Source: JAGQRJ01 sp041402045 | GTDB lineage: Bacteria; Planctomycetota; J058 | Direction of reading: 5' to 3' | Length of the DNA stretch: 23,468 nucleotides | Assembly (NCBI GenBank): GCA_041402045.1 | Contig: JAWKSZ010000092.1 | Span: 1-23,468, forward strand | Shown here: piece after piece, positions 6,559-14,577 of the stretch | Layout of the letters: every line of letters starts with the position of its first letter | How positions within the stretch are numbered: position 1 is the first letter of the stretch | Position numbers and translations under genes: made by a program | Notes under the pieces: model-generated | Databases searched by the model: none | The model's input: the letters and a program-made list of their open reading frames with translations, nothing else | Told to the model about the DNA's origin: nothing

Positions 6559-8687
6559 AACAATTGTTCTTCGCTGGCCCGGCTCGGATCCCGCCGCTTG
6601 AGGGCCACGATCCAGGCCTCGGTGAGGTAGTGGGCCTTGGGCTCGTGGTGGGCCTGGTAGTACTCGCGGAACTTCTCCTGGAAGTAGGCCAGCTCGTGGG
6701 CGCCGTAGCGCTCGCAGAGCTGGTGCATGCGCGAGATCCCGAACTCCTCCTTGTGGGCCGCGGGCCGCGCCTCGACGATCCCGTTGTTGAACAGGACCAG
6801 GAGGTCGCCCGGGGTCAGGTCCACCGGCTGGGCCTTGAGGCTCGAGCTGAACACCTGCCCGCAGTCGATCCCCATGAGCATGCCCTCGCAGCCCACCGGG
6901 TGCAGGCGCCGCTCGCGGTGCACGTTCACCAGGAGCGGCGTGCACATGCCCGCCCGCCCCACGAGCACCTTGAGCGTGGGCAGGTCGATCAGGGCGTAGA
7001 CCACGGTGAAGAAGGTGCCCTCGAACTGGCTGAACAGCTCGCGGTTGAGCTCGTCGAGGACCTGGGTCGGCTGCTTCTCGGGGGTCGCGATCCCGCGCAG
7101 GGCGTTGCGCGCCATGGCGGCCACGATCGGGGCCTCGGGGCTGTCGCTGGCGGTGCCGCCGATCGCGATCGCCATGCGGTTCGGCCCCAGGTCGAGCAGC
7201 TCGACGAAGTCGCCGCGGGCGTCGTGGGCGGGCACGTGCAGCACCCGGAGCTGGACCCCGCGCTCCTCCAGCCGGTAGCGCTGGTCGATCCGCTGCACGT
7301 CGGAGGCGTGCTCGTCGTCCTGCCCGCCCCGCTGGAGCTCGCCCGAGAGCCCCGGGTTCCACTGGGTCACCGCCTCGAGCTGCTTCTGGATCTCGCGGCG
7401 CCAGGCCCGGCTGCGCTTGCGCGTGCTCTCGGCGGAGACCTCGTTGATCAGGGTGTATTCCCCCGAGGTGTGCAGGTCGCGCAGGGTCGTCCCGGACTTG
7501 GTCCGAGGCCGGGTGGGCTCGGGCCGGCGCACCGGCTCGGGGCGAGGCGCCGGCTCGGGCCGGCGCTCGGGCTCGGGCCGGCGCTCGGGCTCGGGCCGGC
7601 GCACCGGCTCGGGCCACCCGCCGTCGGAGTTCTCGAGCTTGGGGGCCGGGCGCTTGATCGGCCGGCGCTGGGTCGTGCGCCGCTTGGTGCGCCCGAGGGA
7701 GCTGTCGCGCAGGAGCCCGGAGTCCGAGACCCCCTCGTCGGAGAGCGGGTCGCCCCGCCCGCGCACGAGCGCCCCGGACGTGCTCCCGGTGACCTCGCTC
7801 GTGTCCAGGGGTCCGCTCCCGCTCTCCTCGACGCGCGCGCGCGCGCGGGACTGGGAGGTCGAGTCCTCGCCCCACAGGTCGTCGGAGACCGCGCCCAGCG
7901 CGATCGGCGAGGTGCGCGAGAGCGAGGTCGAGCCCGAGACCGTGCCGGAGAAGCTCCCGGTCTCGCTGCCCAGGGCCTGGGGCTCGTCCCCCCGGCGGTA
8001 GGCCTCGCAGCCCATGAGGTGGTCGGCGATCTGCATGGGCGCCGTCTCGAACATGAGCAGGTGCGAGGAGAGGTCAATGTGCTCCTGGGTCACCATGCAG
8101 AACGCGCACACCCAGCGCTGATCGCGGGTGCGCCGGCGCCAGGCCGGGTCGCCCTCGAGCCGCGCGCGCACCTCCTCGCGCAGCTTGGCGCGCTTGCGCT
8201 CGCGCTTCACCGTGGCCCGCAGCTCGGCGTAGGGCCGCTCCTCGCCGTGGCCGTGGGCGTAGGCGTGGCAGCGGCGCACGTGCTCGATCACCTCGCGCAG
8301 GGTGCCCTCGTCCATGCGCCGGTCGCCCGGGATCTCGACCTGGGTCGACTGCGCGCAGTAGGGGCACACCCACTGCCGGCGCGAGTTGATCAGCTGCCAG
8401 GCCCGGCTCTTGACCGGGCGCTTGACCCGCCGGCGGGCTGACGCTGCTCCGCGGTGCGCTTCGGGGTCACGCAGCTCGCGGAGTTGCCTCGCGTCCTCGG
8501 TCCAGGCAGGCCTCGCTCAGGTGCTCCGAGGGATCGCGTCGACCGGTCCTCGTCCTCGGGGAAGGCCTTGACCCCGATCTGCGCGCAGTAGGGACACCAC
8601 TCCGCGCGAGGACCTGCCCTCGGCGTCGAGCTCCTGCTCGATCAGGCGCCGGTGCCGGCCCTTGGCTCTGCCTCCGAAGAGGCCCAC
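6555..8687 (-). CDS. Zinc-module protein with degenerate SpoIIE/PP2C-type phosphatase domain (probable pseudophosphatase); 5' end frameshifted
   Basis: An uninterrupted frame covers 604 residues from GTG 8369, but coding sequence clearly continues upstream. GTG 8687 is preceded by AGGAGG and opens VGLFGGRAKGRHRRLIEQEL. Three frame changes follow before the main frame resumes near 8498, so the full protein would be about 710 residues. Order of parts: three Cys-x2-Cys ... His-x3/4-Cys modules (CPYC near 8590 with HLSEAC near 8515; CPYC near 8360 with HVRRC; CAFC near 8103 with HLMGC near 8015), a Ser/Thr-rich linker, PEPxRR repeats, then the SpoIIE/PPM domain to the C terminus. In that domain GDF (7209-7211) is kept, but the usual GDVSGHG is GGTASDS (7140-7160), TDG is NNG (6780-6788) and the final DD is TEA (6615-6623). 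It is therefore probably a binding or scaffold protein rather than an active phosphatase. There is no membrane segment. Confidence 0.82.
7506..7613 (-). repeat. Six PEPxRR hexapeptide repeats (18-bp units) within the PP2C-like gene
   Basis: Six consecutive units read PEPVRR, PEPERR, PEPERR, PEPAPR, PEPVRR and PEPTRP. At DNA level the period is 18 bases (CTCGGGCCGGCGCTCGGG-like on the plus strand). They form a stiff, charged linker between the zinc-module half and the phosphatase fold. Repeat number may vary between strains. Confidence 0.9.
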
Positions 8688-8706
8688 GCCCACCTCCTGC
8701 CACAGT

Positions 8707-10215
8707 TTAGGTCGAAGCCCCGCGCTCCCAACAGGGCAAAGACTCCGGGGTTCCAGGATACCGAGGGAGGATCTGGAGCGGTGCCCTCCCCGCGGAGCTG
8801 ACACCGCCCGCGCGCGCATCGCCCTCGCGCGGCACAAGCGTAGCCGCCGTCGCCTGCGACGGTGGGCCAGGCCTCGCTCCTCGAGCGGGGGTCAGCTGCG
8901 GGTCGGCTTCGAGCCGGGCCCGGACCTGGTCCTGGTTCTCCTGGGCGTCGATCTTGGGTGGAGTAGACGACGACGCCGCCGGGGCGCACGAGGTCCACGG
9001 CCTGGGCCAGGAGCCGCGCCTGGAGCGCGAGCAGGCCGGGCGGTCCAGGCTCGAGGTGCGGTGGCGGACCTCCACCCGGCGCCGGGCGACCCCGGTGTTG
9101 CTGCAGGGGACGTCGGCCAGCACGCGGTCGATCGGCGCCCCCTGGGGCGGGCGCGGATCCTGGGGGTCGACCTCGGCGCACACGATCGAGGTCAGCCCCA
9201 GGCGCTCGACGCCGCGGCGCAGCCGCGCCACGCGCTCGGGGTCCACGTCCAGGGCGTCCACCCGTCCCTGGTCGCCCATGAGCTCGGCGCAGGTGGCAGG
9301 CCCCTGCCACCCACCCCGGGCGCGGCGCAGAGGTCGGCGATCCGCTCGCCGGGCTGCAGGGCGCGACGAGCCGGGCCGATGCATGGCGGTCTCGTCCTGC
9401 ACGCTGAGCTTGCCCGCCTGTGGCTCCGCCGCCGCGCCCGGGGACCTCAGCGCCAGGCTCGGGCAGGGTCCGCCGCGGCTCGAGGCCCGCGCAGCTCCTC
9501 GAGCAGCGCGTCCCGGGTCGCCGCAGCGTTGGCGCGCCTGCAAGAACAGCGGCGGCGGCGCGCTCTGGCGGGCGGCCTCGAGGGCGCGCTCCTCCCCAGC
9601 CGCGCGAGGTAGGCGTCGACGACCCACGCGCCAGGGAGCCCGCGGCCTGGGCCAGCCAGGGCGCGGGGCTCCTCGAGAGGCCAGGCCTCGTGCAAGGACC
9701 GCCCCAGCCGCTGGAGCGCCCCAGCGCGCGCCGGCGCAGGGACGTCGTCGGCAGGAGGCGCCGGGCGGCGATCCCGCGCGCGCTCGATGCGCAGCACCGC
9801 GTTCATGAGCCCGCGGGCCTGGGGCTTGCCGTGAGCGCAGCCTGGCGTCGGCCTGCGACCGTGCACCGATCCGCTCGAGGAACAGGAGCTGGAATGGCGC
9901 GCAAACCCACACCAGGTGGCTGAAGCACGTCCTCGATCGGTCGAAACCGCAGGTGCGGAGGCTCGAAGCAGCGACGAATTCGGCGGTGCCGTAGACCAGC
10001 TCGGTCGGGCCCCCTACGCGCCGCGGCGGACGTCGACCTGGCCCTCAATAGCGCTCGACGGTCCGCGCCGCGCCCATGCCGCTCAACACGTCGCTCACGA
10101 GCTGGGCCGCGAGGCGACGCACGTCGGGCCCCGGGAGCCGACGCCCGAGGTGGCCCCGCGGACGGCGCCCGCCGCGGCCGCGGCCGCGTCCCGGGCGGCG
10201 CGGGCGCCGGCTCAC
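8707..10215 (-). pseudogene. rsmB: rsmB/sun-type 16S rRNA (cytosine-967-C5) methyltransferase, multiply frameshifted
   Basis: GTG 10215 overlaps the fmt stop (GTGA), the common fmt-rsmB arrangement. Pieces of an RsmB protein follow in order but in different frames. The NusB-like N-terminal domain shows VRRLAAQLVSDVLSG, ERY followed by a stop at 10045-10047, PTELVYGTAEF, FQLLFLERI and GLMNAVLRIERAR. The methyltransferase domain shows LQPGERIADLCAAPG and GWQGPATCAELMGDQGRVDA, ALDVDPERVARL, VLADVPCSNTG (motif IV Cys codon at 9103-9105), LLALQARLLAQAVDLVRPGG, VVVYST and KIDAQENQDQV. At motif VI the sequence reads TCCACC-CAAG (8953-8962); a missing TG here would restore ST-C-K, the catalytic cysteine. 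The C terminus is uncertain and the end given is one frame's stop. RsmB methylates the small ribosomal subunit RNA. As written this gene cannot make the protein; indel-type sequence errors are a serious alternative to true decay. Confidence 0.8.
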
Positions 10216-11141
10216 GGGACCAGCCGATCGCCGACCTGCAGGCGCTGGCCGTTGGCCCAGGCGGCGCCGGGCATGGCGCGCTTGCCCGCGGGCTTGACCT
10301 CGACCAGCTCCAGCGCGCCGGCGCCGGTGGCGATCCGCGGCGCGTCGCCGAGGGCGAGCACCTCCCCCGGCGCCCCCTCGGCGTCGGCCACGACCCGCGC
10401 CTCGAGCACCTGCAGCCGCCCGCCCGCGAGCTCGATCGAGGCCACCGGCCAGGGGAGCATGGCCCGCACCCGGCGCTCGAGCTCGACCGCGGGCAGCGCC
10501 AGGTCGAGCCGCCCGTCCTGCTTCTGGATCAGGGGCGCGAAGGTGATCCCCGCGGGGTCCTGCTCGACGAAGGTCGGGTCGCCGGCGGCGATCTGGGCCA
10601 CGGCGTCGACCAGGAGCTCGGCCCCGAGGTGCGACAAGCGCTCCCGCAGCTCGCCCTTGGTCTCCCGCGGGCCGATCGGGGTCTCCCGCGCGGCGAGCAC
10701 CGGGCCCGCGTCCATTTTGGCCAGGAGCTTCTGCACGGTGACCCCGGTGCGCGCGTCGCCGGCGAGGATCGCGTGGGCGTCGGGGGCCGCGCCGCGCCAG
10801 CGCGGGAGCAGCGACGCGTGCACGTTGATCGCGTAGCCCAGGCTCGAGGCGCGGCGCACCTGGCGCCCGAGGAACTGCCCGTAGGCCACGACCACCGCCA
10901 GCTCGACCCCGGCGTCCTGCATGCGCCGCGCGCCCTCCTCGCCCGGGCGCCCCTCCGGCTGGAACACGGGCCAGCCGCGCTCGAGGGCGAGCTCCTTGAC
11001 CGGCGTGGGGATCGGGGTCTTCGAGCGCCCCTGCGGGCGGTCGGGGTTCGTGACCACGAGCGCGACCTCGTGCCCCGCCGCGGCCAGGGCCTCGAGGCAG
11101 GGCACCGAGAAGCCGTCGCTGCCGAAGAACGCGATTCGCAT
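10212..11141 (-). CDS. fmt: Methionyl-tRNA formyltransferase
   Basis: 309 residues from ATG 11141. A longer upstream start at 11171 adds ten residues not typical of the family and is rejected. The product formylates Met-tRNA(fMet) using 10-formyl-tetrahydrofolate for translation initiation in the cytoplasm. N-terminal MRIAFFGSDGFSVPCLEAL is the formyltransferase fold start. Catalytic Asn106, His108 and Asp144 (INVHASLLPRWRGAAP; KMDAGPV) sit at the same numbers as in E. coli Fmt. The C-terminal OB-fold region (from about 205) carries LDLALPAVELERRVRAMLPW and VKPAGKRAMPGAAWANGQRL. Length is normal. It overlaps rsmB by four bases. No def gene is in the window. The neighbour on the other side is divergent. 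Confidence 0.97.
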   Translation of the reverse strand: MRIAFFGSDGFSVPCLEALAAAGHEVALVVTNPDRPQGRSKTPIPTPVKELALERGWPVFQPEGRPGEEGARRMQDAGVELAVVVAYGQFLGRQVRRASSLGYAINVHASLLPRWRGAAPDAHAILAGDARTGVTVQKLLAKMDAGPVLAARETPIGPRETKGELRERLSHLGAELLVDAVAQIAAGDPTFVEQDPAGITFAPLIQKQDGRLDLALPAVELERRVRAMLPWPVASIELAGGRLQVLEARVVADAEGAPGEVLALGDAPRIATGAGALELVEVKPAGKRAMPGAAWANGQRLQVGDRLVP

Positions 11142-11197
11142 GACCCTCCCGTGGGGTAGGCTTGGGCGCACGATCCTACCGAACCCAGGGAGCCTCC

Positions 11198-11584
11198 ATG
11201 CTCGGCGGCGAGACTCCGGACCTCGCGACCACCCCCTGCCCCGCCTGCGCCCAGCCGATCGCGGAGGACGACGCGGTGTGGGACGCCTGGCACGGGACGG
11301 ACCTGCGGCTGGCGGCGCTCCCCTACCACCGCGCCTGCGCGGCGGAGCGGCTCCCGCCGCGCCAGCTCGAGGACGGCATGCGCGCCTGCGGGATCTGCGG
11401 CGGCGCGTTCAGCGACCGCGAGCTCGTGGCCGCCTTCGGCGCGCTGCACCGCCGGTTCGAGGCGGCCAAGGGGGTCGCCGCCGCCGAGGGCGTGGTGTGG
11501 CGGCTCGCCGAGCGCAGCCCCCGGCGCTTCGTGGCCGAGCACCTGAGCTGCGTGCTCGACGGCCCCAAGGCCAAGGGGCGCTGA
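11198..11584 (+). CDS. Small protein with two CxxC...HxxC zinc-type modules
   Basis: 128 residues from ATG 11198; an upstream start at 11162 is possible but adds a low-complexity leader. There are two Cys2-His-Cys sets. Cys14/Cys17 (CPAC) pair with His44/Cys47 (HRAC), and Cys64/Cys67 (CGIC) pair with His115/Cys118 (HLSC). A helix lies between them. It is likely a structural zinc protein, perhaps binding protein or nucleic acid, but no known family is recognised. It is divergent from fmt with a 56-base gap and lies 87 bases before the likely start of the next sigma gene, so it may be co-transcribed with that sigma/anti-sigma pair. The Cys-x2-Cys...His-x-x-Cys pattern resembles the modules of the PP2C-like protein at 6555-8687. 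Confidence 0.75.
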   Translation: MLGGETPDLATTPCPACAQPIAEDDAVWDAWHGTDLRLAALPYHRACAAERLPPRQLEDGMRACGICGGAFSDRELVAAFGALHRRFEAAKGVAAAEGVVWRLAERSPRRFVAEHLSCVLDGPKAKGR

Positions 11585-11671
11585 AGCTTGCAGCAATCTC
11601 CGGGGTCGGGCAGAGAGCGGGAACCCCAGCCGGGCCCGGGGGGTGCAAGTCCCAGGCCGGAGGCCGGGGCG

Positions 11672-12277
11672 TTGTGCGACCTCACGGACGAAGCGTTGAT
11701 CCTCGGGTGCCGGGAGGCCAGTGAGGAGCGCGCCCGCGCGCTGGTGGGGGAGCTGGCGCTGAGGCACCTGGACCGGGTGGTCGGGTTCCTCTACGGACTG
11801 ACAGGGGACGCCACCGTGGCTCACGACTTGGCTCAGGAGGCCTTCGTGCGGGTCTACCGCCACCGCGCGCGCTACCGAGAGGTGGCCAGGTTCTCGACCT
11901 GGCTCTACACGATCGCGCGCAACCTGGCCCTGAACGAGCTGCGCAACCGCCAGCGCCGCCCGCTGGCCCTCGGCGCCTCGGCGCCGGGCGAGGCGAGCCT
12001 GCACCCGCTCGAGGCCGAGGCGGCGCCGGGGGCGGGCCCGGCCCAGGCCGCCGCCGAGCACGACCTGCAGCGCGCGGTGCGCGAGGCGGTGCTCGCCCTC
12101 GACTCCCCCTACCGCGAGGTCGTCGTGCTCTGCGACCTCGAGGAGCGCCCCTACGCCGAAGCGGCGGAGATCCTGGGCGTCCCGATCGGCACGATCCGCT
12201 CGCGCCTCTCCCGCGCGCGAACCCGCCTCGAGCAGCGGCTCCGCCCGCTCCTCGAGGGAGAAGAGTCCCGCCCATGA
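11672..12277 (+). CDS. ECF sigma-70 family RNA polymerase sigma factor (RpoE-like)
   Basis: 201 residues if TTG 11672 is used. GGAGG lies eight bases before it, and the protein-like sequence begins there (CDLTDEALILGCREAS). The frame stays open back to TTG 11588, but that leader is Pro/Gly/Arg-rich and unlikely. Sigma-2: RHLDRVVGFLYGLTGD, VAHDLAQEAFVRVYRH and FSTWLYTIARNLALNELRNR. Sigma-4: LALDSPYREVVVLCDLEERP and EILGVPIGTIRSRLSRARTR. It directs transcription of an unknown regulon. It overlaps the next gene as ATGA, the same coupling seen at the other sigma locus in this window. Confidence 0.9.
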   Translation: MCDLTDEALILGCREASEERARALVGELALRHLDRVVGFLYGLTGDATVAHDLAQEAFVRVYRHRARYREVARFSTWLYTIARNLALNELRNRQRRPLALGASAPGEASLHPLEAEAAPGAGPAQAAAEHDLQRAVREAVLALDSPYREVVVLCDLEERPYAEAAEILGVPIGTIRSRLSRARTRLEQRLRPLLEGEESRP

Positions 12278-14502
12278 GCCAGCGGCTCCCCACCCCCGAG
12301 TTCCCCGAGGACGTGCTGGAGCTGGTCTCCGCCTCCCTCGACGGCGCGCTGACCCCCGCCGAGGAGGAGCGCCTGGCCGACCTCCTGGCCCAGGACCCCG
12401 CGCTGCACGCGTATCGCGAGCGCATGCGGCGCATGAAGCGGCTCCTGGTCAAGGGCGGCCCGCTGCTCGTCGCCCCCGAGGGCAAGCAGGCCCTGGCCGA
12501 CCTCGACGCGCGCCTGGCCCAGCTCCCCGCCGAGGCGGAGGGCCAGGGCCTGAGCTGGAAGCACTCCCTGGGGATCGGGTTCTGCCTCCTGGGGCTCGTG
12601 GTCGTGGTCGCGCAGGCCGTCGCCTTCAGCCGGCGCCACGGCGACGCGTCGGACGCCCCGCCGCAGCAGTCCGAGCTGGGCCCGGTCCCGGTGAAGCAGC
12701 CGGACGTGCCCGAGGAGCCCGCGGTCGACGAGCCCGACGGGGTCGTCGAGCCTCCCGAGGAGCCCGAGACCCCGCCGGTCGACGAGCCCGACCCGGTCGT
12801 CGAGCCCCCCGAGTCCCCCGAGCAGCCGCCGGTCGACGCCCCCGAGGAGCCCGAGGCGCCGCCGGTCGACGAGCCCGACGTGGTCGTCGAGGCCCCCGAG
12901 GAGCCGCCTCCGCCCACGCCGCCCAAGACCCTGGACGACCCGACCCGGGTGCGGCCGACGCCGCAGGACCCGCCCCAGCGCCCGGCCCTCGACCTCGAGG
13001 CCCTGCGCCGGCTGGTCGCGGGGATCCACGCCGCGGACACGCCCCTCGAGCAGCGCCCGAGCCTGATCCGCTCCCTGGGCGACCCGCGCTTCGACCACCC
13101 CCTGGCCTACGAGACCTTGGCCGCGCTGCTCGCGGGCAAGCTCGACCGCTCCTTGCCCGTGGGCCAGGTCCAGGGCGCGCGGATCGGCCCCCCCGAGTGG
13201 CGCGCCGCGGCGCGGGTCGCCTGCGCGCGCCTGGACAGCGCCCTCGCCGCGCGGGTCCTGCTCGAGACCCTGCGCGAGGACGAGCTCGCAGCCGGCGAGG
13301 CCGCGCTGGCCAGCCTGCGCAGCGACGCCAGCGTGGGCGCGCTGGCCGAGGCGCTGAGCGGGCGGGTGAGCGCGCTCCAGGCCGAGGCCACGGTGCGCGC
13401 CCTGGCCGCGATCGGCGACCCCGCGGGCTACCCCGCGGTGCTCAAGGTGTTCGGGAACGGCCGGCTGCCCGGCGCGCTGGTCGAGCAGGCGGCTCTGGCC
13501 ATGGGCGCCCTGGGCGACCCCAGCACGCTGGGGCCCCTCGAGGCGGGCCTCGACGACGCGCGGCTCCAGGTCCGCGCGGGCGCGGCCGGCGGCCTGGGGC
13601 GGCTGGGCGCGCGGCTCCCCGACTGCGCCGACGCCTCGGTCGACGCGCTGACCGGCGCGCTCAAGGACGACGCGCTGAGCGTGTGCCGGGCCGCGGCCGC
13701 CGCCCTGGCCACCGTCGGCGAGCCCGGCGTCCCCCCGCTGATCGCCTGCCTGGACCCCAGCCAGGAGCCCCGCGCGGCGGTGCGCGACGCCGCCCGGGAA
13801 CAACTGTGGTTGCTGAGCGGCGAGCCCCTGGCCGACGCGGCGCTGGCCGCCGAGTGGTGGCGCCGCCACCAGCAGGGCGACGCGCCCTTGGCGCGCCCGA
13901 CCGGGGTCCTGACCGTCGACCCCGGCGCCGGCCCGCTGGCGCTGGCGAGCTGGGGCGAGCGCGCGGTGTTCATGCTCGACACCTCGGGCAGCATGGGCGG
14001 CGCGAAGTGGGCGCGCGCGCAGGAAGAGGTCGAGCGCGCGATCGACGCCTTCGCCCGCGCGCGCGGCGCGAAGGAGCGGGCCTGGGTCAACCTGCTCGCC
14101 TTCGCCGACGCCCCGCGCTTCGTGCGCCCGGGGTTCATGAACGTGGCCACCCGCAGCGGGCGCGCCGGCGCGCTCAAGCTCCTGGGTCAGCTCAAGCCGG
14201 TGGCGGTCGCCCAGACCGACCTGCCCCAGGCCTTCGGCGCGCTGGGCGGGATCGCCAAGGTCGACACCCTGGTCCTGGTCTCGGACGCCGGCCAGACCGT
14301 GGACGCGCTGCTGCGCACGCTGAGCGTGGTGCGTCAGCTCCGCGCGCGGCGCCCGCTGGTGATCCACACCGTGTGGCTGCGCAGCGGCCAAGGACCGCTG
14401 ATCGTCGACCGCGGCGCCGGGCACCCCGACGACCCCGCGGGCGCGTGGTTCATGCGCACCCTGGCCCGCGAGAGCGGCGGCCTGTTCGTGCGCGAGCGTT
14501 AG
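12274..14502 (+). CDS. Membrane protein: anti-sigma-like head, Pro/Glu spacer, HEAT repeats and VWA domain
   Basis: 742 residues; ATG 12274 overlaps the sigma stop. Residues about 12-60 resemble the first helices of planctomycete-type anti-sigma factors (LELVSASLDGALTPAEEERL ... HAYRERMRRMKRLL) but without the zinc-binding His/Cys set. One membrane helix lies at about 98-118. A spacer of about 110 residues follows, with PPVDEPDxVVE-PPEEPE repeats, then alpha-helical HEAT-like repeats at about 290-530. The VWA domain runs from about 563 to the end with an intact MIDAS: DTSGS at 569-573, Thr648 and Asp671. Topology places the head inside and HEAT/VWA outside. The likely role, inferred, is a sensor that holds its sigma factor and releases it when the VWA/HEAT part binds a ligand. 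The composition is unusual for an anti-sigma protein. Part of this is inference, but the fold order is plain. Confidence 0.85.
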   Translation: MSQRLPTPEFPEDVLELVSASLDGALTPAEEERLADLLAQDPALHAYRERMRRMKRLLVKGGPLLVAPEGKQALADLDARLAQLPAEAEGQGLSWKHSLGIGFCLLGLVVVVAQAVAFSRRHGDASDAPPQQSELGPVPVKQPDVPEEPAVDEPDGVVEPPEEPETPPVDEPDPVVEPPESPEQPPVDAPEEPEAPPVDEPDVVVEAPEEPPPPTPPKTLDDPTRVRPTPQDPPQRPALDLEALRRLVAGIHAADTPLEQRPSLIRSLGDPRFDHPLAYETLAALLAGKLDRSLPVGQVQGARIGPPEWRAAARVACARLDSALAARVLLETLREDELAAGEAALASLRSDASVGALAEALSGRVSALQAEATVRALAAIGDPAGYPAVLKVFGNGRLPGALVEQAALAMGALGDPSTLGPLEAGLDDARLQVRAGAAGGLGRLGARLPDCADASVDALTGALKDDALSVCRAAAAALATVGEPGVPPLIACLDPSQEPRAAVRDAAREQLWLLSGEPLADAALAAEWWRRHQQGDAPLARPTGVLTVDPGAGPLALASWGERAVFMLDTSGSMGGAKWARAQEEVERAIDAFARARGAKERAWVNLLAFADAPRFVRPGFMNVATRSGRAGALKLLGQLKPVAVAQTDLPQAFGALGGIAKVDTLVLVSDAGQTVDALLRTLSVVRQLRARRPLVIHTVWLRSGQGPLIVDRGAGHPDDPAGAWFMRTLARESGGLFVRER
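12718..12909 (+). repeat. Pro/Glu/Val-rich spacer repeats in the HEAT-VWA protein
   Basis: Residues 149-212 hold about four copies of an 18-residue unit of the type PPVDEPDxVVEPPEEPE, one shortened (PPVDAPEEPEA). The DNA repeats GTCGACGAGCCCGAC. It is a rigid acidic spacer directly after the membrane helix, typical of domains held away from the membrane. Confidence 0.85.
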
Positions 14503-14577
14503 CGCGGCGAGCCTGAGCGAGGTCCTGGACCCGGCCTGAGCTGCCCCGGCGGGTTACGCTCCCGGGGGAGCTGAGCC

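Noticed and set aside
12151..14424. A 757-codon minus-strand open frame
   Set aside because: It is a shadow of the HEAT-VWA gene; the plus strand has an intact MIDAS and a coupled start.
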